In this document: positions 54,701 to 64,000 of the stretch, in pieces
Layout: every line of letters starts with the position of its first letter
Numbering within the stretch: the first letter of the stretch is position 1
Source of the DNA: Echinicola pacifica DSM 19836
Lineage (GTDB): Bacteria; Bacteroidota; Bacteroidia; Cytophagales; Cyclobacteriaceae
Direction of reading: 5' to 3'
DNA length: 64,000 nucleotides
NCBI RefSeq assembly: GCF_000373245.1
Contig: NZ_KB890739.1
Location: forward strand, 410,441 to 474,440
Notes under the pieces: generated by a model
The model's database searches: none
What the model was told of the DNA's origin: nothing
Seen by the model: only the letters and a program-made list of their open reading frames with translations
Program-made: the position numbers and the translations under genes

Positions 54701-55799
54701 AGGTGGTTTTGCTAAGGTCTCTTTTTAGCCCTATGGTCTGGATCAATTCACTATAAGTAAATAGCTGATGATCATAGCAGTCAAGGATTTGCTGATTTCT
54801 TATTGCTAAATACTCATCAAAACCCAAGTCTTCCTGAATTTTGCTCTTTAAGGGTAACAGGTTTACACAATGGCCTACCAGATCAAAATTACCCGTCGCA
54901 GCCTGTCCAGCAGCAGGTACGCCGAGTATTATTTCTTTGCTGTCGCAATAGTTAGATAAGAATATCTCAAAGGTCGTAAGCAGGGTGTTGACCAGGGAGC
55001 TTTTGCTTTTTTGTCCCAGTTTTTTGATGGCGTCCAATTTAGCCTTAGGCACCTTGAAATCCATCCTTTTACATTTAAAGGACCTCTCCTCAGGACGTAC
55101 AAAGTCAGTCGGTAGAACCATTTCCTCCGAAAAATCAGCGTATAGGTTTTTCCAAAACGACTGTATTTCCTGCTGGGCGGGGGAAGATTTATGCTCCTCC
55201 AGCTGTTTAGCATATTCACTCAATTGATCGGCAGGAGCCTTCACTGAGGTTTTTTTCTGAACAATATTATTATAAATCCTGCCTAGGTCTTCCAGCAGCA
55301 CACCGATGGACCAGCCGTCTCCGATGATATGGTGAATGGTCAGGGTCAGCCGGTTTTTATCATCTGCAAGTTCGTGCAAATGAATACGGAACAAAGGCCC
55401 TTTTTCCAAGTTAAAGGCGATTAATGAATTGGCAAGGAGAAAATCAGATAGATGCTTTTCCTGCTCTTTTTCGCTCATCGCACGAAGATCCTCCTGCTGG
55501 AAAGGCAGGTTGATTTCGGTATGAATAAGTACCATTTTGCCATCGGCACTAAAAGAGGAGCGTAAGGCCTCATGGCGATCGACGATTTGTGTCATCGCAG
55601 CACGTATTGCCTCTGGTTTTAGCGGCCCCTCCAGCACGAGCGAAACAGACTCGTTATAAGATTTGTTCGCCTGCTCCCCACCGATCTTACATGCAAGCCA
55701 GATTTCCTGTTGGGATATTATCGTCGGAAATACTTTGTCCAGATGCCCATCCTTAAATGGATTAAAGTCGATAGGGATTAGTTTTAATGGGTTATTCAT
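51732..55799 (-). CDS. Nonribosomal peptide synthetase, C-A-PCP-TE
   Basis: A 1355-residue terminal NRPS module. Condensation domain (about 1-450) with HHIIGDG near 158. Adenylation domain (about 470-980) with LYTSGSTGLPKG near 631 and GRIDHQVKIRGNRVE near 875. Peptidyl carrier domain with FSLGGHSILAV (Ser near 1031). Type I thioesterase (about 1090-1355) with GYSFGG (Ser near 1171) and GDHNSM as the catalytic His. By eye, the adenylation code aligned to GrsA positions reads D-V-I-F-M-G-A-I-L plus Lys, which I cannot assign. It should add one amino acid to the intermediate from the upstream protein and release the product. It starts 4 bp after the upstream stop. Confidence 0.93.
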   Translation of the reverse strand: MNNPLKLIPIDFNPFKDGHLDKVFPTIISQQEIWLACKIGGEQANKSYNESVSLVLEGPLKPEAIRAAMTQIVDRHEALRSSFSADGKMVLIHTEINLPFQQEDLRAMSEKEQEKHLSDFLLANSLIAFNLEKGPLFRIHLHELADDKNRLTLTIHHIIGDGWSIGVLLEDLGRIYNNIVQKKTSVKAPADQLSEYAKQLEEHKSSPAQQEIQSFWKNLYADFSEEMVLPTDFVRPEERSFKCKRMDFKVPKAKLDAIKKLGQKSKSSLVNTLLTTFEIFLSNYCDSKEIILGVPAAGQAATGNFDLVGHCVNLLPLKSKIQEDLGFDEYLAIRNQQILDCYDHQLFTYSELIQTIGLKRDLSKTTLVPVIFNLDMGMDAKLNFDGIEYQLISNPRAYDNFELTLNLTNSKDDFQFIWRYQTDLFKPETIEGMMASYMKLLDLLIAEPSKTLGSLEIIDRKPLLDQYEKFNQTFTDFPVNTPITQLFEEVAHLYPDQIALQFKTQKLSYSALNRRVNQVANLLLSKGLKDQSRIGVFLPRSADMVIALLAIAKSGNTYIPLDGQLPAERVNHILKDSQAAAVITSRSLKEGLEGNLQLLEVSKLQEEATKKEASTPNVKVDTDAAAYILYTSGSTGLPKGVLVSHRNLCNTLYYMRRKLRIDSDDKVLSITSISFDVAQIELFCLLIGGGTVIMADHDMAKDGRLLLKALKDHQITRLFSTPATYQMLIQVGWNSPLPLKIMSGGEPFSKPLAKQLLGLCKEVWNAYGPTETTILSTAKLFETEEDYDSIGQPIGNTEIYLLDPQKRLLPISKQGEIYIAGEGVTIGYLNNPAQTQEAFVESPSLPGKRLYKTGDMGAFKPNGELRCLGRIDHQVKIRGNRVELGEIELLLNTLPGISNGHVGVLDQSNGSKSLVAYIIPNEVLMLTDNETSDSLPQTVKISPEQISSWKTALSRKLPEYMLPTDWVGMEYFPLNTNGKIDKKALPKPSKKVNISSSQSKDEWTETQKMVAKIWQEGLKINNIQLDDDFFSLGGHSILAVAVMSKLDKALGQTLPLTSLFKSPILRDFCALIDGEDVTEELSQEWSSLIPIKPQGKKNPIYLIHGVAANITNYYKLIDYVDAEQPLYGLQAKGLNGIDSPNIGIENIAKHYVNEIIQHNPEGPYQIGGYSFGGYVAFEMAKQFIQRGKTVQNLIIFDTNVDQDDELVPKKGMMDVIAAQIEQRKVELQLLWKAPKTFRITKARMIKRKMENLLQKIGLKKVEEQPKDRAEIIKKIKAINTASLENYRLSPLSIDCILFKASIKLTPIKEEKYYGWAPFVNHVKVIDVEGDHNSMFESPYVEPFTHKLQALMNGEL

Positions 55800-55803
55800 G
55801 ATT

Positions 55804-58800
55804 TTAGCTTAGGCTTTTTCCATAATCCAACTGAAGAAATTTACCCGGTCTTTTAGGGTCAGCAATAAACCATGCCAGCTCACCCTCGGGAGTTTTTCCT
55901 AATTGAGCTCCCGGAAGGGGAGGCTCAGCAGTGTTTACAGCTTCCATTTTAGGCCCATCATGGCCTGATCCTGAAAGCTTAAATTCTCCCCAAAATCCAG
56001 CTTCCACAATTTCCTTTATCCCTTCTTGGAGGACACGAATGATCGTGTCGATATCTTTTTCTTCATAAGCTGCTGTGGCAAAACAAGGGAAGCCATCATA
56101 GATATGAAGTCCTTTTTCTCTAAACAAGGTAAACAATAACTCTGTGAAAGGCAGCTCTTCATGGTATTTGATTTTCCAAAGAGAGCCAAAATTGGCAATA
56201 TATGCTGGAATATTGCTTTCGGTGAAGAACGAATTCATCTCGTCGGCTAACTTTTGAATATATTGGCCAAGCCTGATTTGAAGCTTTCCTTGGTCTTCTT
56301 TTAGGAATTTTAAGGACGCTTTTGCTGTGGCAAGTACCAGTGGATGACGTACAAAAGTGCCTGCAAAATAAGTCACCCCAATCTCAGGTACCGACTCATC
56401 TCCATATTGCCAAAATCCTCCATCCAGGGCATCCATGAAGTCTTTGCTACCAGCGATCACGCCAATAGGTAGTCCGCCGCCGACCACCTTACCATAGGTG
56501 GCGAGGTCAGCCTGAATTCCAAAGAGCCCCTGAGCGCCACGTGGGTGCATTCGGAAACCTGTAATTACCTCATCAAATATCAAGGCCGTTCCTGATTCCT
56601 TGGTGATCTGCCTTACCTTCTTCAAAAAGTCTATGGGTTGAAATTCTGGACGACGGCTTTGGACAGGCTCTACTAGCACTGCGGCGATTTCATCTTTTCG
56701 TTCTTCGATAATCCTCAAAGCCTCATCAGTGCCGTAATCCAATATCAGGATGTTTTCCACAGACTCGGCCATGATTCCGGCTGCAGCAGGGAATGATTTT
56801 AGGGATTTGGTTCCCCGAACGATTACCTCATCAAAGGTTCCATGGTAGGAGCCGTTAAAGGCTACCACAAGTGGGCGCTGGGTGATCGTCCTGGCGATTC
56901 TCAAAGCTCCCATCACCGCTTCTGAGCCAGTATTACAAAGCGCAGATCGCTCATGCCCTGTCAGCTCACATACCAGCTGACATACTTCCGCCGATAGCTC
57001 ATGCTGGGGGCCGATCTCGTAGCCTTTTTCGATTTGCTCTTTTAATGCCTCATTGATGAAATCTGGCCCATGGCCAAATAAAACGGATCCAAAGCCATTT
57101 AAAATATCTAAATACTCGTTTCCATCGATATCCCAGAGTTTGGTGCCTTTGGATTTGTTCACTACCAAAGAGTACACCGCTTCTTTGATGGCCGGGTTAA
57201 AGCCACTCACTACTCTTGGGTCGGCCATATGGCTTCGGTTTTCCTGAGTATAAGCCTTGCTCTTGGCGGTTTTACTGGTGTATTTTTTTATAAAATCACT
57301 GATAAACTCCTGCTGTTTTGCAGGTAAGGTTTGTTTGTTTTTATCGATTCGCGCCGTAGCTCCAAATGGTTTCTTGATGGCAGCCTCTTCGGCCGCGTCC
57401 ATCGGTGCAGGACTTGCCTTAACAGGACTAGCAACTGGTAGGGGCATAGGCGCAGCTGCTGTCGGGGAGGGTGTGCCGTTCGTGTGGCTAGGACTAGGAG
57501 CTCCTTGCTGCAAAAGTGCCAGTTGCTTGGATAAAATCTCCAGCTGCTGACCAATCAGGCCAATAGCAGAGTTGCTACCGTTTTGGCTAAAAGTCTGTAC
57601 AGAACCCATAGATGCGTAAGTAGCGCTAGCAGGCAAATGGTTTGAGGGGGCTAGCGCAGCTGCTTGAGTTACCTGCTGCGTTTGTACTGGAGCTGCAGGT
57701 CGATACTGGTCAGCAGGGAGCTGCTGATCCATATATCCCGCCAAATCCTGAATAGTATCATATTGGGAGGTCAGCTGTCTGAAGGTAACCTGGGTGCCAA
57801 ATTCCTTTTTGATAGTAAAGGAGAGCTGAGTCAACAAAAGTGAATCAAGCCCTAGCTCAGAAAAAGTAGCATCCAAGGGTGCATCATTTAATTCTAAACC
57901 TGAAGCTTCTTCTAAAATTTGCTTTACTTTTTCAATTAATGCGGGTAGTCTCATTAGAGTAGTAGTCTGTTGTGGTGTTGAGGGAGAATTTGAGGATTGA
58001 TTTTCTGCTTGCATGGAGGAGTTGTCGCGGTTTATGACCACGGGCTCGATCCAGCACCGCTGCCGGTCAAAGGCATAGGTAGGCAGTTTTAGCTTATTTC
58101 TGGATTGTCCTTTATAAAAGGAAGTTGGGTTGATCTCCACGCCGGCGGCATGTAACTGTCCTAAGCTATCCAACAGTTGCTTATATTCATGATCGTCCTG
58201 GCGTCTTTCCATGCTGCAGACGGTGGGTATTCCTTTGGCTTCGGGATGCTGTTTTGTAAGCGAGGAGAGTACATTTCCAGGTCCCACTTCCACCAAGGCC
58301 GTGCCTGGGGAATCATCCAAAAGAGCCGCAATTGCAGGGCTGAACTTGACCGTTGCGCGTAAGTGATTGGTCCAATAATCTGCTGAAGTGGCCTCCTCAA
58401 TTTTTAATTCTCTACCGCTGACGGTGCTGAATATTCTAATTTTGGGGGCTGAAAGTGTCGCCTTAAGCACTTCCTTGCGGAAGTCCTCCAGGACTGGATC
58501 CATCATCGCGGAATGAAAAGCATGGCTGGTAAACAGTTTTTTGTTTAATATCCCTTGCTGGTCTAGAAGTGAAATGAATTTCTGAATCTCCTCCTCAGGA
58601 CCCGCCACCACGCAGAGTTTTGGGGAATTGATAGCTGCCATAGATAGATTGGCAGGTAGGATCTTAGTTATTTCTTCGTGGTTTGCTCGTACTGACAGCA
58701 TATCGCCTGTAGGCAGTTTTGCTACCAGTTTGCCGCGAACTGCCACCAATCTTACCACGTCTTCCAAGGTAAATACTCCTGCCAAATGGGCGGCGACAAA

Positions 58801-61800
58801 TTCCCCAATGCTGTGTCCACAAAGGATATCAGGCTCATAGCCCCAGGAAATCCACTGCTTAGCCAGAGCGTATTCCATCGCAAAGATGGCCGGCTGGGTG
58901 TATTGGGTGTCTCTCAGCTGATCTTCTGCCACCGAATCTTCGATGTCAGGATAGATGATCTCTAATAGAGACTTGCCGATTAATGGCTCGAATAAGGCAC
59001 TGCAATGATCTAAGGCTTCCCTAAATATTGGCGCAGCATCATAAAGCTGTCTTCCCATATTAAGATATTGAGCCCCTTGGCCGGGGAAGAGGAAGCTTAG
59101 TTTATTCGATACGGTAGATAGTTTTTGCAAAGGTAAACCATGTGAAATAGCTCGCTCTAATTGGCGTACCAGATCCATTTGGTTTTGGAATACTAAATGA
59201 CTCTTTAGGGAATAATTTCCCACCTTTATATGATTGGAATAGCTGAGATCATCCAAATTGAGGGAAGGTGATTCCTTCAAAAATCTAAGTAGCTTTCGGT
59301 AATATAATTTGATACTGTTCTCAGTTTTGGCCTGGAAGGCCAATAAATGAAAAGGAGCAGTGCTGGCGTCGGAGGTCTGCTCGCTCTTGCTGACTTCCTC
59401 CAGGATAATGTGGACGTTGGTCCCACCGATGCCGAAGGAACTTACACCTGCTCGCAAGGGGAAGTCAGCCTTCCAAGGGCTACCCTTCTTTTGGATATAA
59501 AAAGGAGAGTCCGCCAGGTCTAATAATGGATTTGCAGAAGTAAATCCAATTGTGGAAGGAAGGTATTTATGCTGAATAGATAACACGGTCTTGATCAGCC
59601 CGACGATGCCGGAAGCGGCGGTAAGGTGACCCAAATTGCTTTTTACAGAGCCTACTGCGCAGTAATTGGTTTTCTCCTGAGGACCAAAAGCGATCTTTAA
59701 GCCTTCCATTTCTATAGGGTCTCCCACCGGCGTGCCAGTGCCATGTGCCTCAATATAGCTGATGGTGGCCGCAGAGATGTCAGCATCCTCGATGGCTGTA
59801 AGGACGGCACCTGCCTGTCCTTCCGCACTAGGGGCAGAGAATGAGCTCTTTTGGGCGCCGTCATTATTGACGCCTATTCCTGTGATGGTGGCAAGGATAT
59901 CATCTCCATCCTGAATAGCCAGGTCATAGTTCTTAAGCATGATGGCGCCTGCACCATCGCTGAATACCGTCCCAGAAGCCTGCTCGTCAAAAGGCTGACA
60001 ATGCCCATCCTTACTGAAAATAGCGCCTTCTTGGTAAAGATGACCAGCATGGATGGGAGAAGAAACGGTGGCTCCCCCAGCAATAGCCATATCACACTGT
60101 CCCGTACGAATGTACTGTACCGCTTGGGCCACGGCTAGCAAGGACGTGGAGCAGGCAGAATGTACACTCACCGCTGGGCCATTAAGGTCAAAATGATAGG
60201 CCGTACGCGTGGTGACATAATCTTTTTCATTAAGAGCCATGACATTTAGCTCTCCATGCCGATCCATCAATTGCTGATTGGGAAGGAGGTTTTTCTGGAA
60301 ATAGGTATTGTTATTGGTTCCTCCAAATACCCCTATTTTATAATCATCAGCAGTGTATTTATGCTGCGTTTTTTCTAATAATTCCCATGAAAGCTCCAGA
60401 AAGATTCTTTGCTGGGGATCCATCAATGAGGCTTGGATTGGGTTGATCCCGAAGAATGCTGGGTCAAAATCCGTAGCATTTTCGAGTATTCCACGAGCCT
60501 TAATATAGTTGGGGTCACGAAGCTTTTCTTCAGAGACCATAGGGTCGATCTCTTCCTCGCTGAAGAAACGGATCGATTCCTTTTCTTCCACCAGATTTTG
60601 CCAGAAGCTAGCAATATCCTCCGCTCCTGGGAATCGGCCGGACATCGCGATGATAGCCACCTTTTTACCTGATTTCTGCGGTTTTGCTTTGTGAGATTTT
60701 TTTGATTTTTTACCAGTATTGCTGATGAGCTGGGCTATTCCAGCGACACTTGGCTTATGGTATATTTTGGTGACCGGTACCTCTTTGCCTAGCTGATCTT
60801 TGATTTCTATAGATAAGCGCTGCGCCAAGAGGGAGTTTCCTCCCAAGTCAAAGAAATTATCAGAAGTACTTACTTGATCATAATGCAGGATCTTGCTGAA
60901 TATCTTGCAGAGAGAAGCTTCCAATTCACCCAATGGCCATACCACCGGGCTGTTGATGTTTTCTCTTTTGTTGACAGGATTGGGCAGGGCCTTACGGTCA
61001 ATTTTGCCACTGATGGTCCTTGGGAATTCCCGTACCTTAAAGAATATGGAGGGGACCATATATTCAGGTAGGAGATTAGCCAAATAGCCACTTAGGGCTT
61101 GTGAAGATAGTTTTGAGCTACCAGAACTGTAGTAAGCCGCCAGGTATTTTTGGCCGTCCTCATATTCACGGGCAGTTACTGCCACTTGCTCTATTTCCGG
61201 ATGGCGAGCCAGGACGGTCTCGATCTCCCCTGGTTCGATGCGATGCCCACGGATTTTTACCTGATCGTCTTTTCTTCCCAAGAAGATGACTTCCTGGCTA
61301 TCCTTGATCTTCACCAAATCACCTGTGAGATATACTCGAAGGCTGTTTTTGTCGCCATCGACGATAGAGATAAACTTAGACTCCGTAAGCTCTGGCTTAT
61401 TGAAATAGCCATCGGCTAAGCAAATCCCACCTATCGCCAGTTCTCCTTCCTGGCCATTGGCTAGAGGTTGATGGTTTGCATCCAAAGCCCACAGCCTTAC
61501 GCCATCGATTGGGAAACCGATGGAGGGAAGTTCCGGCCATTGTGCCAGATCTTTTGGCGCCAAGGTTAGTTGAGATACCACATGGGTTTCCGTGGGACCA
61601 TATTGGTTCTGAAGGGTACACTGATTTAATTCTCCGAAAAAGCGACGCACTTTTTCGGTAACTTTAAGCTGTTCTCCAGCCGTAATTACTTCCTTTAGAG
61701 ATTGGGGATAGACGCCATGAGCCACTGCCGTATTGGCAAGAGACTGGAGGCTCACAAATGGCAAAAATAACCTTTCGATCTGTTGTTTATCCAATAGACG

Positions 61801-62505
61801 CAAGAGCGCTAAGGGGTCTTTTACAGTATCCTCATCGATCAATACCAGACATCCGCCCGTACTTAGCGTGGCAAATATCTCCTGAAAAGATACGTCAAAA
61901 GTAAATTTGGAAAACTGTATGGTTCTGGCCGGAGAAGGAGATTGGGCGACCTTCTTTTGCCATAGAAGGAGGTTTACCAATGGCTGATGAGCCATCTTTA
62001 CCCCTTTAGGCTCTCCAGTACTTCCGGAGGTGAATAAGACATACGCAGGATGCTCAGGAAGGATTTTTACCTGCGGAGCTAGGATGCTATTCCCTTCTTT
62101 TAGCTGATCCTGAATGATAAATGCGCTCGCTAAAGTAGAGGCTTCGGAGGAGGTGGCTAAGGTGTAAAGTGCCAACTTGCTTTGGCAAGCGGCAATAATA
62201 TGATTCTTCCGCTCCTCCGGGAATTCTGGAGCCACAGGTACATAGCCCGCACCGCATTTCAGAATAGCAAGGATACCAATAATCATTTCTATGGAGCGCT
62301 CTGCACAGATGGGCACCGTATCCCCTGGCTTGATTCCTTGAAGGACCAGCTGGTTTGCCAGGAGATTACTCCGGTCTGCTAGTTGCTGGTAAGTCAAAAA
62401 AGTCTGGTCATGCTGTAAAGCGACCTCTTGGGCATGAAAGCTTAAACTTTCATTGACCAAATCTATAATGGTTCTTTTATTTCGTTGCTCTGTTGTAGTA
62501 ATCAT
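55804..62505 (-). CDS. Hybrid NRPS-PKS with aminotransferase: A-PCP-KS-AT-ACP-AMT
   Basis: A 2233-residue assembly-line protein. Adenylation (about 1-510; [12 protein letters not shown] near 158, [15 protein letters not shown] near 410); peptidyl carrier ([10 protein letters not shown], Ser near 556); ketosynthase (613-1040; active Cys in HSACSTSL near 782, [11 protein letters not shown] near 920, [10 protein letters not shown] near 957); acyltransferase (1138-1430; GHSIGEF near 1230, HAFH near 1327, the malonyl-type signature); acyl carrier ([10 protein letters not shown] near 1549); an Ala/Pro/Gln-rich linker (1600-1740); class III PLP aminotransferase (1745-2175; [23 protein letters not shown] Lys in TYGKVVGGG near 2003). 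No ketoreductase, dehydratase or methyltransferase is visible. The C-terminal tail [18 protein letters not shown] resembles the linker usually seen before a C domain, which here begins the next protein. The predicted step is amination of a beta-keto thioester. Confidence 0.93.
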   Translation of the reverse strand: MITTTEQRNKRTIIDLVNESLSFHAQEVALQHDQTFLTYQQLADRSNLLANQLVLQGIKPGDTVPICAERSIEMIIGILAILKCGAGYVPVAPEFPEERKNHIIAACQSKLALYTLATSSEASTLASAFIIQDQLKEGNSILAPQVKILPEHPAYVLFTSGSTGEPKGVKMAHQPLVNLLLWQKKVAQSPSPARTIQFSKFTFDVSFQEIFATLSTGGCLVLIDEDTVKDPLALLRLLDKQQIERLFLPFVSLQSLANTAVAHGVYPQSLKEVITAGEQLKVTEKVRRFFGELNQCTLQNQYGPTETHVVSQLTLAPKDLAQWPELPSIGFPIDGVRLWALDANHQPLANGQEGELAIGGICLADGYFNKPELTESKFISIVDGDKNSLRVYLTGDLVKIKDSQEVIFLGRKDDQVKIRGHRIEPGEIETVLARHPEIEQVAVTAREYEDGQKYLAAYYSSGSSKLSSQALSGYLANLLPEYMVPSIFFKVREFPRTISGKIDRKALPNPVNKRENINSPVVWPLGELEASLCKIFSKILHYDQVSTSDNFFDLGGNSLLAQRLSIEIKDQLGKEVPVTKIYHKPSVAGIAQLISNTGKKSKKSHKAKPQKSGKKVAIIAMSGRFPGAEDIASFWQNLVEEKESIRFFSEEEIDPMVSEEKLRDPNYIKARGILENATDFDPAFFGINPIQASLMDPQQRIFLELSWELLEKTQHKYTADDYKIGVFGGTNNNTYFQKNLLPNQQLMDRHGELNVMALNEKDYVTTRTAYHFDLNGPAVSVHSACSTSLLAVAQAVQYIRTGQCDMAIAGGATVSSPIHAGHLYQEGAIFSKDGHCQPFDEQASGTVFSDGAGAIMLKNYDLAIQDGDDILATITGIGVNNDGAQKSSFSAPSAEGQAGAVLTAIEDADISAATISYIEAHGTGTPVGDPIEMEGLKIAFGPQEKTNYCAVGSVKSNLGHLTAASGIVGLIKTVLSIQHKYLPSTIGFTSANPLLDLADSPFYIQKKGSPWKADFPLRAGVSSFGIGGTNVHIILEEVSKSEQTSDASTAPFHLLAFQAKTENSIKLYYRKLLRFLKESPSLNLDDLSYSNHIKVGNYSLKSHLVFQNQMDLVRQLERAISHGLPLQKLSTVSNKLSFLFPGQGAQYLNMGRQLYDAAPIFREALDHCSALFEPLIGKSLLEIIYPDIEDSVAEDQLRDTQYTQPAIFAMEYALAKQWISWGYEPDILCGHSIGEFVAAHLAGVFTLEDVVRLVAVRGKLVAKLPTGDMLSVRANHEEITKILPANLSMAAINSPKLCVVAGPEEEIQKFISLLDQQGILNKKLFTSHAFHSAMMDPVLEDFRKEVLKATLSAPKIRIFSTVSGRELKIEEATSADYWTNHLRATVKFSPAIAALLDDSPGTALVEVGPGNVLSSLTKQHPEAKGIPTVCSMERRQDDHEYKQLLDSLGQLHAAGVEINPTSFYKGQSRNKLKLPTYAFDRQRCWIEPVVINRDNSSMQAENQSSNSPSTPQQTTTLMRLPALIEKVKQILEEASGLELNDAPLDATFSELGLDSLLLTQLSFTIKKEFGTQVTFRQLTSQYDTIQDLAGYMDQQLPADQYRPAAPVQTQQVTQAAALAPSNHLPASATYASMGSVQTFSQNGSNSAIGLIGQQLEILSKQLALLQQGAPSPSHTNGTPSPTAAAPMPLPVASPVKASPAPMDAAEEAAIKKPFGATARIDKNKQTLPAKQQEFISDFIKKYTSKTAKSKAYTQENRSHMADPRVVSGFNPAIKEAVYSLVVNKSKGTKLWDIDGNEYLDILNGFGSVLFGHGPDFINEALKEQIEKGYEIGPQHELSAEVCQLVCELTGHERSALCNTGSEAVMGALRIARTITQRPLVVAFNGSYHGTFDEVIVRGTKSLKSFPAAAGIMAESVENILILDYGTDEALRIIEERKDEIAAVLVEPVQSRRPEFQPIDFLKKVRQITKESGTALIFDEVITGFRMHPRGAQGLFGIQADLATYGKVVGGGLPIGVIAGSKDFMDALDGGFWQYGDESVPEIGVTYFAGTFVRHPLVLATAKASLKFLKEDQGKLQIRLGQYIQKLADEMNSFFTESNIPAYIANFGSLWKIKYHEELPFTELLFTLFREKGLHIYDGFPCFATAAYEEKDIDTIIRVLQEGIKEIVEAGFWGEFKLSGSGHDGPKMEAVNTAEPPLPGAQLGKTPEGELAWFIADPKRPGKFLQLDYGKSLS

Positions 62506-62781
62506 AACTACGATAATTTATGTGGCCCACCTAAAATTCTACTAGTGGAAAGTTTGGAGTATAAAATTAAGCATTTTTAAATAAATAAAAATGTATTTCA
62601 AATTATAAAAAATGAGATTTATAGCATTTTAAACCCTTACGTCTTATTGGCTTATTGGAGTCGTTGATAGGGTGGAGAATGTATTTGGTACAAAGAGTTT
62701 AAAAAATTGTTTTATTTAAAGTTAATTTATTAATAATAGGTAAATAAGTAGAAAATAAAAGCCCCGTAATTGGGGCTTTTA
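62506..62781. promoter_or_regulatory. Putative control region of the synthetase genes
   Basis: The 276 bp between the oligopeptidase stop and the first synthetase gene. It carries the two motifs shared with the PPTase-NRPS gap (62584-62598 and 62692-62705) and the oligopeptidase terminator (62755-62782). A TAGAATTTTA sequence about 35 bp before the ATG vaguely resembles a -7 element. Confidence 0.35.
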
Positions 62782-62782
62782 T
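62755..62782 (-). terminator. Terminator of the oligopeptidase gene
   Basis: ATAAAAGCCCC (62755-62765) pairs with GGGGCTTTTAT (62772-62782), 6-base loop, T-rich on the minus strand. It overlaps the stop codon of the peptidase gene. Confidence 0.75.
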
Positions 62783-64000
62783 TAGTTCGAAAATTTTAAA
62801 AGAAATGCATATTCCAAGGCTGTTTCTTTCAGGGATTGGAATCTTCCCGAGGCTCCACCATGTCCTGCATCCATATTGGTATAAAGTAGGACCTGGTTTT
62901 GATCGGTCTTAAGCTTCCTCAATTTGGCGACCCATTTGGTAGGTTCCCAATATTGCACTTGGCTATCATGAAGCCCGGAAGTGACCAGAATATTTGGATA
63001 GTCTTGTGCCTTTACATTATCATAAGGGCTATAGCTGAGCATATAGTCATAATATTCCTTGTTTTTTGGGTTTCCCCATTCATCAAATTCCCCAGTGGTC
63101 AGAGGGATGCTTTCGTCAAGCATCGTGGTGACCACATCCACAAATGGAACCGCTGCAATCACTGCTTTGTAGAGCTCGGGCTTGATATTGATGATGGCGC
63201 CCATCAGCAAGCCACCGGCGCTTCCACCCATGGCGAAGAGCTGCTCAGAGGATGAGTAATTATGTTTGATCAAAAACTCAGTACACGCTATGAAATCAGT
63301 GAAGGTGTTTTTCTTTTGAAGCATTTTACCCTCATCGTACCACTTTCGGCCCATTTCCTGCCCACCACGGATATGGGCAATGGCAAAGACAAATCCTCTA
63401 TCGAGAAGACTGAGCCTGTTAGAGCTGAATACGGCATCAGTGCTATATCCATAAGATCCGTAAGCATATTGCAAGAGCGGATTGGTGCCGTCTTTTTTGA
63501 ATAAGGATTTCTTATACACCAGGGAAATGGGCACCTGTGTCCCGTCCTCGGCGGTGGCCCAAAGTCGCTCGGCTTCGTAATCGGAAATGGAATATCCTCC
63601 GACCACTTCTTGCTGCTTTAGCAGCACCTGACTGCGGTCTTCCATATTATAGTCATAAGTGGAGGATGGCGTCGTCAGCGAATTGTACCCGAAACGAAGC
63701 AGGTGAGTGTCGAATTGTGGGTTATAACTAATCCATGCAGAATAAGTCGGATCCTGAAAGGTGATCTTATGGGCAGGACTTTGGTCCCACGGATGAATCA
63801 TGATCTGTGTAAGCCCCAGCTGGCGCTCCTCCAATACAAGGTATTGGCTGAAAATATCAAAACCTTCCACTAGGATATCTTCCCGATGGGAGATGAGGTC
63901 CTTCCAATTGTCTTTCGAAGGCTGTGTAACTGGCGTTTTTACAATTTTATAATTTTTGGCTCCTTCTGCATTGGTCCAGATGATGAAATCTTCCCCAAAG
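62782..64000 (-). CDS. ptrB: Oligopeptidase B / prolyl oligopeptidase family (S9A), partial
   Basis: The C-terminal part of a serine oligopeptidase; the frame stays open through the window edge, so the N terminus (propeller and early catalytic residues) is missing. Visible are the catalytic Ser in GGSAGGLLMG, Asp in SGLHDSQVQYWEP and His in DAGHGGASGR, with FSPYDNVKAQDYPNILV typical of oligopeptidase B. A GTG at 63870 is inside the gene and not the start. It cleaves short peptides after basic or proline residues. It lies upstream of the synthetase genes; whether it processes their product is unknown. Confidence 0.9.
   Translation of the reverse strand, partial: FGEDFIIWTNAEGAKNYKIVKTPVTQPSKDNWKDLISHREDILVEGFDIFSQYLVLEERQLGLTQIMIHPWDQSPAHKITFQDPTYSAWISYNPQFDTHLLRFGYNSLTTPSSTYDYNMEDRSQVLLKQQEVVGGYSISDYEAERLWATAEDGTQVPISLVYKKSLFKKDGTNPLLQYAYGSYGYSTDAVFSSNRLSLLDRGFVFAIAHIRGGQEMGRKWYDEGKMLQKKNTFTDFIACTEFLIKHNYSSSEQLFAMGGSAGGLLMGAIINIKPELYKAVIAAVPFVDVVTTMLDESIPLTTGEFDEWGNPKNKEYYDYMLSYSPYDNVKAQDYPNILVTSGLHDSQVQYWEPTKWVAKLRKLKTDQNQVLLYTNMDAGHGGASGRFQSLKETALEYAFLLKFSN

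Noticed and set aside
62782-64000. GTG at 63870 as the real start of the peptidase gene
   Set aside because: The frame stays open further upstream to the window edge with family-like sequence, so the GTG is internal.

Overview
The window looks like a chromosome segment from a Bacteroidota bacterium, most likely a marine or soil Cytophagales relative (Cyclobacteriaceae or similar). The signs are a fused lpxC-fabZ gene, a PorX-type response regulator with a PglZ domain, DUF4296 and DUF983 proteins, batA/DUF58 aerotolerance genes, two Tat-exported Gfo/Idh/MocA oxidoreductases, and promoters of the Bacteroidota type (TTG or TTTG, about 20 bp, TAnnTTTG). I saw no rRNA, tRNA, insertion sequence, prophage or CRISPR array.

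Layout. 0.2-3.0 kb: minus-strand DUF58 / BatD-like / BatA group. 3.1-7.0 kb: a DUF4296 lipoprotein, mutS2, and two small secreted proteins. 7.2-12.3 kb: minus-strand lipid A operon (HD hydrolase, lpxD, lpxC-fabZ, lpxA, ABC ATPase). 12.4-15.6 kb: divergent porX, tsaE and ald. 15.65-21.4 kb: a signalling locus with a lone receiver, an E1/ThiF-like enzyme, a GNAT-like acyltransferase, a 7TM sensor kinase and a receiver-kinase hybrid. 21.5-29.4 kb: SIMPL protein, inorganic pyrophosphatase, PlsC-like acyltransferase, DUF983 protein, BCCT transporter, a phosphatidate phosphatase next to a diacylglycerol kinase, and a DinB protein. 29.9-38.0 kb: secreted or periplasmic sugar functions (two Gfo/Idh/MocA proteins, a GH20 hexosaminidase, an SGNH hydrolase) and metZ behind a SAM-I riboswitch. 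38.4-44.8 kb: a NeuD-like acetyltransferase, a Crp/Fnr regulator and a universal stress protein, then a sulfur block (TSUP exporter, persulfide-dioxygenase-like MBL/rhodanese protein, two YeeE/YedE halves). 45.7-49.9 kb: MFS transporter, metG and a small Cys protein. 50.1-62.5 kb: a Sfp-type phosphopantetheinyl transferase and two megasynthases. 62.8 kb to the end: oligopeptidase B, cut by the window edge.

The strongest specialised system is the biosynthetic cluster. Its domains read A-PCP-KS-AT-ACP-aminotransferase in one protein and C-A-PCP-TE in the next, 4 bp apart. The order predicts a small molecule: one amino acid (the first A domain has a proline-like code), extended by malonate, aminated at the beta-keto carbon by the PLP aminotransferase (no ketoreductase is present), joined to a second amino acid and released by the thioesterase. 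The phosphopantetheinyl transferase on the same strand would activate the carrier domains.

The second candidate for an undescribed system is the 15.65-21.4 kb locus. Two enzymes that could make or attach a small acyl or adenylated compound sit directly ahead of a membrane sensor kinase, and two very similar receiver domains bracket the set. The gene-poor gaps hold several orphan terminators, a 25-codon membrane peptide and a possible shared upstream motif for the biosynthetic cluster; these are hypotheses from reading the sequence only.
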